This document shows positions 14,765 to 20,451 of a DNA stretch of 48,615 nt, piece by piece. A model generated the notes under the pieces. It had not been told where the DNA came from. It searched no databases and saw only the letters and a list, made by a program, of their open reading frames with translations. The position numbers and the translations under genes are program-made. Location: IMG/VR virus record IMGVR_UViG_3300002835_000308, positions 1 to 48,615 of that record; one strand, 5' to 3'. The DNA is from a virus. Every line of letters begins with the position of its first letter. The stretch's first letter is position 1.

Positions 14765-14837
14765 CCGATTGGCAACGGCACCTGTCTTGAAAACAGGCGA
14801 GCGATGAGCCTTGCGAGTTCGACTCCCGCACCTTCCG
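14754..14837 (+). tRNA. tRNA-Ser(TGA)
   Basis: Acceptor GGAAGGT/ACCTTCC, anticodon stem CCTGT/ACAGG with loop CTTGAAA, long variable arm, T arm GCGAG/CCCGC with one mismatch. Its first bases overlap the upstream gene's stop. Confidence 0.9.
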
Positions 14838-14841
14838 TAAC

Positions 14842-14913
14842 GGCCCCTTCGTCTAAAGGCAAGGATAGGAGATTTTCACTCTCTTGATCAGGGTTCGATT
14901 CCCTGAGGGGTCA
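14842..14913 (+). tRNA. tRNA-Glu(TTC)
   Basis: Acceptor GGCCCCT/AGGGGTC, anticodon stem GGAGA/TCTCT with loop TTTTCAC, T stem CAGGG/CCCTG. Confidence 0.92.
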
Positions 14914-14917
14914 ATCT

Positions 14918-14988
14918 GCGGCTGTAGTATAGAGGTAATATAACTGGCTTCCACCCAGTAGTCGTGGGTTCGATTCCCGCTAGCCGCT
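14918..14988 (+). tRNA. tRNA-Gly(TCC)
   Basis: Acceptor GCGGCTG/TAGCCGC, anticodon stem ACTGG/CCAGT with loop CTTCCAC, T stem GTGGG/CCCGC. The next coding ATG starts 2 bases after its end. Confidence 0.92.
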
Positions 14989-14990
14989 TG

Positions 14991-15209
14991 ATGATTCAGC
15001 TAGACCCACCAATTCCCGTAACAACACCACGAGGTAAAGGCTACGCGCACATACTTCTCGACTACGGTATGGAGCACGACCTTTGCTGGGTCGTCTTTCT
15101 TGACGACACAGGAGAGTGCTGGACCTACAGGAATTCAGAAATACGTGCACAAAAGAACGTAACGTTCGGTAGAACATTAGAGACTTCGCCACCAAAGCAT
15201 AAAAGGTGA
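14991..15209 (+). CDS. Small hypothetical protein wedged between tRNAs
   Basis: 72 residues from the ATG at 14991, two bases after the 3' end of tRNA-Gly. The sequence (PVTTPRGKGYAHILLDYG, then WVVFLDDTGECWTYRN) looks like a small beta-barrel such as a KOW/SH3-type fold; this is by eye. Its last seven codons overlap the 5' end of tRNA-Thr. No ribosome-binding site outside the tRNA. Confidence 0.6.
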   Translation: MIQLDPPIPVTTPRGKGYAHILLDYGMEHDLCWVVFLDDTGECWTYRNSEIRAQKNVTFGRTLETSPPKHKR

Positions 15210-15259
15210 TGCACCGGATTTGTACCTCGGTGAACTCAGTTCAATTCTGAGTGGTGGCT
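15188..15259 (+). tRNA. tRNA-Thr(TGT)
   Basis: Acceptor GCCACCA/TGGTGGC, D stem GCAT/ATGC, anticodon loop TTTGTAC on a 4-pair stem with one mismatch, T stem CTCAG/CTGAG. The 5' 22 bases overlap the coding sequence ending at 15209. Confidence 0.88.
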
Positions 15260-15330
15260 TTCCGGGTCGGCTAAAGGTAGGCCGCTTGACTTTGGATCAA
15301 GCTGTGTAGGTTCGAATCCTGCCCTGGAAA
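15260..15330 (+). tRNA. tRNA-Gln(TTG)
   Basis: Acceptor TTCCGGG/CCTGGAA with one G-T pair, D stem GGC/GCC, anticodon stem CTTGA/TCAAG with loop CTTTGGA. It abuts tRNA-Thr with no spacer. Confidence 0.9.
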
Positions 15331-15337
15331 TAGCATA

Positions 15338-15372
15338 AGCTCGGAACTACATACCAGTTCCGGGCTTTTTTC
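15338..15372 (+). terminator. Intrinsic terminator of the tRNA cluster
   Basis: Stem AGCTCGGAACT (15338-15348) pairs with AGTTCCGGGCT (15356-15366), one G-T-type imperfection, followed by a run of T. Confidence 0.85.
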
Positions 15373-15380
15373 TTTTCTGC

Positions 15381-15393
15381 TATAATCAGGGTA
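15381..15393 (+). promoter_or_regulatory. Perfect -10 box placed for a leaderless transcript
   Basis: TATAAT at 15381-15386 lies 6 bases before the ATG at 15393, so transcription should start on or beside the start codon. No matching -35 is seen, since the terminator occupies that region. No ribosome-binding site precedes the gene. Confidence 0.6.
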
Positions 15394-15716
15394 TGATCAA
15401 TGTTGCATGGCCTAGTGCGGTATCTCCACAGGCTGAAATCTGGAGAATACTAGACTTGAGCGGACTTACTTCCTCCGTCCGTGAAAGCAAAAACTATCTC
15501 AAAGCAGGGTTTGTCTACGTTAACGGTCAGCGTATCTTCACTATGAAGGAAACTGTTGCTATAGGTTCCTCGTTCAGGCTTGAACTAAGGTTCCCAAATG
15601 GAGAAGTGCAACACAAAGACATCTTCTTGTCTAGAAAAGTGAACTACAAGCCAAGGTCCAATCAACCTACAACAGAGAATCGAACTGCCAGTAATGGCAC
15701 TAGACGGAGTAAGTGA
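15393..15716 (+). CDS. S4-like RNA-binding domain protein
   Basis: 107 residues. The segment SSVRESKNYLKAGFVYVNGQRI followed by a turn and a strand (GSSFRLELRF) matches the S4 fold seen in ribosomal protein S4, tyrosyl-tRNA synthetase tails and Hsp15-type proteins, which bind structured RNA. Here the domain stands alone with a basic C-terminal tail. Its place right after the tRNA cluster hints at tRNA or rRNA binding; this is inference. Probably translated from a leaderless message. Confidence 0.7.
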   Translation: MINVAWPSAVSPQAEIWRILDLSGLTSSVRESKNYLKAGFVYVNGQRIFTMKETVAIGSSFRLELRFPNGEVQHKDIFLSRKVNYKPRSNQPTTENRTASNGTRRSK

Positions 15717-15973
15717 TGAGCAACTTGCCCGCGTTCAAATGCCAGTATTGCGCTAAAGAAACCAAGCCACAGATTGATTTTAGCGGCGAAGTACCCACAG
15801 GAATGCTACAGCTTTGTGATTGTTCACAGGCCAGGGCGTCTTGGGAGGCTGAGCACAGGGCTAGAATTGAGAGACAAAAGACGCTTAGACGTAGCACGGT
15901 TCATGCTCGGTCTCTTGTGCACACAGGCAGGTCTCCTACGACAACCGTTAAACCCAGACAAAGAAGTAGGTGA
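15716..15973 (+). CDS. Small zinc-finger protein
   Basis: 85 residues from the ATG at 15716, which overlaps the preceding stop as TGATG. CQYC near the N-terminus and CDC about 25 residues later form a likely zinc site; the second half is strongly basic (many Arg). Possibly nucleic-acid binding. No family recognised. Confidence 0.6.
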   Translation: MSNLPAFKCQYCAKETKPQIDFSGEVPTGMLQLCDCSQARASWEAEHRARIERQKTLRRSTVHARSLVHTGRSPTTTVKPRQRSR

Positions 15974-15976
15974 AGT

Positions 15977-16561
15977 ATGCGAAACACGCAAACACATGAT
16001 GAGCTGTACGAAGAGCTGATGCAGGTAGCCACCCAAGAATACGGGGTTGTGATCGAGAATAAGGTAGATAAATGGTATTGGAGAGCTATTGGGAAGCTGC
16101 TTCATGTGATCACATTCGGTAATGTGGACTTCATGAACTCCTTCTTCACCACTTTTGGAAATAGGATTGGCACAGCAGTGCCCTGGGACGCACTGTCAAG
16201 TGCGGAGAAGTATGAAGTACTGTTGCATGAGCTAGAGCACATAAAGCAGTACAGATCAGCAGGCTTTGGAAATGTCTGGGTCGGTTTTGTGCTTGTAAGC
16301 TTTGCTTACCTATTCTTGCCACTTCCAATAGGGCTGGCTTGGTGTAGAGCGAAAATAGAAATGGCAGGGTACGCACAGACAATCAGGGCACTAGTCCGAT
16401 TGTACGGTGCGAGAGTTGCCATTTCAGAGAAAGCAAGAATAGTAGAGCAGTTTACATCTGCAAACTATCTGTTTATGTGGCCATTTAAGAGCTACATGGA
16501 TAAGTGGTATGATTCTACCTTACGTAAGATTCTTGAGGAGGAAGGGGAGGTGTTTCCATGA
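15977..16561 (+). CDS. Membrane protein with HExxH-type zincin motif
   Basis: 194 residues. HELEH in the context YEVLLHELEHIKQY (about residues 80-93) is a metalloprotease-like HExxH motif, and a downstream Glu could be the third ligand. It is followed by a strongly hydrophobic segment (WVGFVLVSFAYLFLPLPIGL). It resembles prophage and plasmid zincin-like proteins more than a known protease family. A membrane-attached peptidase is the best reading; the catalytic competence is not shown. ATGA overlap with the next gene. Confidence 0.65.
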   Translation: MRNTQTHDELYEELMQVATQEYGVVIENKVDKWYWRAIGKLLHVITFGNVDFMNSFFTTFGNRIGTAVPWDALSSAEKYEVLLHELEHIKQYRSAGFGNVWVGFVLVSFAYLFLPLPIGLAWCRAKIEMAGYAQTIRALVRLYGARVAISEKARIVEQFTSANYLFMWPFKSYMDKWYDSTLRKILEEEGEVFP

Positions 16562-16887
16562 ACAAGAACCCACAGGTCGTGGAAGACTCTATCTCAAATC
16601 TATTCAAAAACTTACCACCCGAAGTAGCTGAGAGAGTTAGGGCTAAATACGAAGCAGACCGAGAGGAGTTCCTGGAGTATGTAAGAAGTAACACTCCTTC
16701 CAATTCTCCTGGCTTTTGGGCTTCACGCAGTTGTACAAAGTGCTACGGACGTGGTATCATTGGGGAATTGACTAGACCAGGCGGACAAAAAGCGCCTCTT
16801 GTGTGCCACTGCGTTTCTAAAAACTACCAAATCTGGCTAACAGACCAGCGTAAGGTATTTAACGAGAAGAAGAAGGAGACTATATGA
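16558..16887 (+). CDS. Zinc-ribbon protein
   Basis: 109 residues. CTKCYGRG and, about 22 residues on, CHC form a DnaJ-like or ribbon-type zinc site. The N-terminal half is helical and acidic. ATGA overlaps on both sides place it in one translational unit with the zincin-like and cupin proteins. Confidence 0.6.
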   Translation: MNKNPQVVEDSISNLFKNLPPEVAERVRAKYEADREEFLEYVRSNTPSNSPGFWASRSCTKCYGRGIIGELTRPGGQKAPLVCHCVSKNYQIWLTDQRKVFNEKKKETI

Positions 16888-17585
16888 ATCGCTTGGAACG
16901 CAAGAGGCCACAAATAGATCCTACTAAGATTCGCAAGCACTCTCAGATTGTTGCTGAAAAGCAGGATCCATTCTTGGTTGTTGGTGACCGCACGCAGACA
17001 GACTATGGCTTCTTCGTGACTGGTGTTACTCAGAAAACATTCGAAACACTACACATGGTGTTGATGCCTAACACGATAACACCTACGTGGACTCACCAGA
17101 AGAAGGTAAGAATCTACAGAGTTGTTTCCGGATCTGGGTATTATCAACAAGTAAATGATGACGGCTCCCTGCTTACCCGACCTTTAGCTCCTGGCGATGA
17201 GGTGTTGGTGGCAGCAGGACACGCACATAGGCTTTCTTCAGGAGTATTACGTATGGAGCTATACGTGACTCAGGATGCCAAGTATTCTGCACATCTAGAG
17301 GAAGTGGCACCAGCAGAGACCGTGGCAACTGTTGACCCTTCCGACCTACGTTCAATCACCGCTGCTGAGAAGCACAGCATCGTCGGTTCCCCTGTTGGTG
17401 TTTCCAGAAGGGCAAAGAGCCGTAGAGCCGCTGAGCAGATAGCCGCTCTTCGAGGAGATCGAAGCAACAGCACAGGTGGTTTGGCTAGAAGCGCAGAAGC
17501 TGCTGACAACTTCTTGCGTGGCACCGCTTCTGTTGGAGTTAATGCAAAGCCAGTATTTGACTTTTCGGAGGAAGGCGCAGGATGA
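16884..17585 (+). CDS. Cupin-domain protein
   Basis: 233 residues. The segment VRIYRVVSGSGYYQQVNDDG followed by LAPGDEVLVAAGHAHRLSSG (about residues 74-118) is a cupin (RmlC-like) double-strand barrel, although most metal-binding His residues of motif 1 are missing, so an enzyme role is doubtful. A basic, helical tail of about 100 residues follows. At the head of the head-gene operon it may be a virion or assembly protein. Confidence 0.65.
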   Translation: MNRLERKRPQIDPTKIRKHSQIVAEKQDPFLVVGDRTQTDYGFFVTGVTQKTFETLHMVLMPNTITPTWTHQKKVRIYRVVSGSGYYQQVNDDGSLLTRPLAPGDEVLVAAGHAHRLSSGVLRMELYVTQDAKYSAHLEEVAPAETVATVDPSDLRSITAAEKHSIVGSPVGVSRRAKSRRAAEQIAALRGDRSNSTGGLARSAEAADNFLRGTASVGVNAKPVFDFSEEGAG

Positions 17586-19912
17586 ATCTGTTCCTGCACG
17601 ACATGAACAAGTCTTTTGGTGACTTGTACAAGGCTGTCAAGATTAACTTGGCGCCTAAGACTTCGGGGGCACCAGCAGACGCTGGTGCTCCTAAAGCTCC
17701 TGGCGCTGCTGGTGCTCCTAAAGCTCCTGGCGCTGCTGGTGGTGCTCCTAAAGCTCCTGGCTCTTCTAAGGCTCCTGGCGCTGCTGGTGGAAATCTAAAG
17801 TTTACAGATTGTCCGTTTGGCGGTGGTTCTGAGTGCCAAAAGCATGGCGGAAATGGTGCGCCTAGGCACAAAGTTGGCGGCAAAGAAATGCAGCTCCACC
17901 AAGAAGCCATGGCAAGCAAGACCGCTGCGAAAGAACCAAAAGCAGAAAAGCCAGAAGCCGAAGGTATTGGAGGCGTGGGAGAAGGTTCCTCATTGAGGAA
18001 TAAGCAGCTGAGCGCGATTAGTTCTCGGGCCAAGAAGAAAGCTACTGGGCCAAAAGAAGAAGATATAGGCACTGCCGATACGCAGGAGATGCCTGCTACA
18101 GAGGGCAAACCCTCCTTGTTGGCTCCGTCTAGCTCTTTGCCCAAGACTCTGAATCTAGACGAGGATGACGAACCCAAAAAAGAAGACATAGGCACTGCTG
18201 ACACGCAGGAGATGCCTGCTGTAGCTAGAACTGCTCCTGATCCCGCACGACGCAGGCAGGACACACCAAATCCCCTCTCGGCTGAAAATGCACCTGCAGA
18301 TAGTAAGCCTATGGACCACTACAGGCTTGCTCAGGTGGCCAAAGAACTTGGTGACACAGAAGAGTCTGACAAGCATGAAAACCTGGCAATAAAGCGTACG
18401 GATGGTTGGACCTCCGAGCAGCACAAGGAACTAGCAGACCAATTAAAAGCTGAAGGCATGTCAGACTTGGCAGGTCGCCACTACTCTATCCACGAAAAGG
18501 TCAATGCTCCACCTGCCGAAGAACCGGCAAAACCTGCAGAAGAAGTATCTTCCGCGTCTACACCCTCCTCTGAGGCCAAAGAAAAGAACGCAGAGACTGG
18601 GGATAAAGCTAAGAAGCTAGCAGAGAAGCTGAAGCAAAAGAAGCAGAAACCTCAAAAGGAACCAGAAACCGAAGCAGAAAAGCTTAGGCACGAAACGCAT
18701 ACTGACAGAGCGAAGGACTTAGCAGAAGCTATTAAGTCCCACTTGGATAACAACACCGAGCTATCAGACAAGGACAGGAAAAGAGCTGAACGTGCCCATG
18801 CTATCAGCATGTTTCACTCCGACCTGAAGCACGTACCAACCGCTGCACATAAAGCGGAGCTTTCCGAGGCAGAGAAAGCAGCCAAAGAACTTGGCGTGCA
18901 TGAATCATATCGAACTCCTGGTATAGCTGAACTGGACGACCTAGTTGAGAAGAAGAAACAAAAGGAAGCCAAGGCTGAGGCTAAGAAGCAAGCTGGAGAA
19001 GCCAAGGCTGAGGCTAAGAAGCAAGCTGGAGAAGCCAAAGCTGAGGCTAAGAAGCAAGCTGGAGAAGCCAAGGCTGAGGCTAAGGAGCAAGCTGGAGAAG
19101 CCAAGGCTGAGGCTAAGGAGCAAGCTGGAGAAGCCAAGGCTGAGGCTAAGGAGCAAGCTGGAGAAGCCAAGGCTGAGGCTAAGGAGCAAGCTGGAGAAGC
19201 CAAGGCTGAGGCTAAGGAGCAAGCTGCTCAACCCAATGAGCCTGAGTCCGAACTAGACCACGCTAAAATGCACGACCACAAGGGCCGCGCTGAAACGTTG
19301 AGGGACAGCGTACAGTCTCATTTGGACAACAATCCTAACCTCTCTGATTCTGAAAAAGAAAAAGCAAGAAGAATGCTAGGTGCTCTTGAAGAGCATACAA
19401 ACACGGATAAGGTGCCCAGCGCTGCGCAATCTAAAGCTTTGAAAGAGCTAGAGAAGATGGCTGGTGACATGAAAAAGCCTTACTCAGAGTCTGAGGAAGA
19501 TGGTGGGGATGCAGGCGGTGGAGGTGGCGAGCCGCCCAACAGAACAGCAAGCAGTTCGTTGTTCCGTGACCTGCTGGATGCTGCGTCTTCGGGCTACGCA
19601 GGATCCGCAGGAATGGCACAAGCCGCAGTATCTGAGCGCGGGGCTGGCCAACTGGGTCAACAAACAGTAAACTATGGGATTACTGGTGCTATAGCTTCAG
19701 GGCATTCGTTATTGCACGGCGTAGGTAATATAGAACCAAGATACAAATCTCCATCCGTACCAAATGTCGGAGATATGGATGAACAAGCTGCTGAATCTGA
19801 GGAAGAGGCAATTGACGCACAGTCAGACGACGAGGACGAACCAGCGGATGAGCCTACAAAAGAAGTAAGTAAATCGCAAAAGCAGGCAGGTCAACGCATT
19901 TTCCTTAGATAG
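17582..19912 (+). CDS. Large repeat-rich helical protein of the head operon
   Basis: 776 residues, low complexity, highly charged. In order: a short N-terminus with NKSF; a Pro/Ala/Gly collagen-like stretch (about 34-70); a Cys/His module with GGGSECQKHGGNG (about 81-93) also found in the MuF protein; two copies of IGTADTQEMPA; two homologous helical units (HLDNNTELSD and HLDNNPNLSD) flanking eight copies of an 11-residue repeat EAKAEAKKQAG (462-549); and a glycine-rich then acidic tail. It overlaps the cupin gene by ATGA and precedes the portal. A virion-internal or scaffolding role is inferred from position. No enzyme domain. Confidence 0.7.
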   Translation: MNLFLHDMNKSFGDLYKAVKINLAPKTSGAPADAGAPKAPGAAGAPKAPGAAGGAPKAPGSSKAPGAAGGNLKFTDCPFGGGSECQKHGGNGAPRHKVGGKEMQLHQEAMASKTAAKEPKAEKPEAEGIGGVGEGSSLRNKQLSAISSRAKKKATGPKEEDIGTADTQEMPATEGKPSLLAPSSSLPKTLNLDEDDEPKKEDIGTADTQEMPAVARTAPDPARRRQDTPNPLSAENAPADSKPMDHYRLAQVAKELGDTEESDKHENLAIKRTDGWTSEQHKELADQLKAEGMSDLAGRHYSIHEKVNAPPAEEPAKPAEEVSSASTPSSEAKEKNAETGDKAKKLAEKLKQKKQKPQKEPETEAEKLRHETHTDRAKDLAEAIKSHLDNNTELSDKDRKRAERAHAISMFHSDLKHVPTAAHKAELSEAEKAAKELGVHESYRTPGIAELDDLVEKKKQKEAKAEAKKQAGEAKAEAKKQAGEAKAEAKKQAGEAKAEAKEQAGEAKAEAKEQAGEAKAEAKEQAGEAKAEAKEQAGEAKAEAKEQAAQPNEPESELDHAKMHDHKGRAETLRDSVQSHLDNNPNLSDSEKEKARRMLGALEEHTNTDKVPSAAQSKALKELEKMAGDMKKPYSESEEDGGDAGGGGGEPPNRTASSSLFRDLLDAASSGYAGSAGMAQAAVSERGAGQLGQQTVNYGITGAIASGHSLLHGVGNIEPRYKSPSVPNVGDMDEQAAESEEEAIDAQSDDEDEPADEPTKEVSKSQKQAGQRIFLR
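17681..17789 (+). repeat. 27-bp Ala/Pro/Gly-coding tandem repeat
   Basis: Three and a half copies of a roughly 27-bp unit coding for GAPKAPGAA, inside the 776-residue protein. Confidence 0.7.
17815..17859 (+). repeat. 45-bp segment duplicated in the MuF gene (copy 1)
   Basis: Differs at one base from 27144-27188. It codes for FGGGSECQKHGGNGA. The near identity at DNA level, including synonymous positions, implies a recent copy or gene conversion. Confidence 0.85.
18965..19228 (+). repeat. Eight 33-bp tandem repeats
   Basis: Unit length is exactly 33 bp from 18965 to 19228. The first three copies have AAGAAGCAA where the rest have AAGGAGCAA. Codes for a long single helix. Copy number is likely to vary among relatives. 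Confidence 0.92.
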
Positions 19913-19929
19913 GTGGCAGGAGTCGCTGC

Positions 19930-20451
19930 ATGAATCTGTATCTAGATTTGAACAAAGCTGTACAAATACCTTCTACAGGTACTGACTCTGTTACAGGAGC
20001 CAGAGCAGCGCGTTCTTACGAAGAGTCGTTCACCAGGCACAGTTCTGGTGCTCTGGGTGGTGACGCGTCTCCGGATGACCCGGATGTTGGACGCAAATGG
20101 CGCAAGGCAGAGCAAGGAGATCCAGAGTCACTAGATGCCGAGTTAGAGAAGGACCGAGAGAAAGACTCACAGATTGCACAGGAACGTGGAATAGTAGTTA
20201 GAAAAGAAGAAGTTAAAGACACTAACAAGGCACTGGAGATACTGAAATCTCTTTCAGGTGATTTACACGAACAGCTAGCCTACTATATGCCAAATGAACG
20301 GGAGGTTGAGTACCTGACTGTGGTTAAAGGCAATTCTGTGGAAGATGTGATGAAGGGTTATGTCAGAATTTCTGGCTACGAACGTGCCAGGTTTAACGAA
20401 TGGCTGCATACTAGGCTCATGTCTTCGATACACAAATTGGTGGTTAAATGA
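19930..20451 (+). CDS. Hypothetical head-operon protein
   Basis: 173 residues; the N-terminus MNLYLDLNKAV resembles that of the preceding 776-residue protein (MNLFLHDMNKSF). A charged middle is followed by EILKSLSGDLHEQ and a helical C-terminus. No domain recognised. ATGA overlap with the portal gene suggests stoichiometric or ordered synthesis. Confidence 0.6.
   Translation: MNLYLDLNKAVQIPSTGTDSVTGARAARSYEESFTRHSSGALGGDASPDDPDVGRKWRKAEQGDPESLDAELEKDREKDSQIAQERGIVVRKEEVKDTNKALEILKSLSGDLHEQLAYYMPNEREVEYLTVVKGNSVEDVMKGYVRISGYERARFNEWLHTRLMSSIHKLVVK

Noticed and set aside
18814-19231. Antisense frames of Ser/Leu/Ala repeats
   Set aside because: They are reflections of the 33-bp tandem repeats in the + strand gene.
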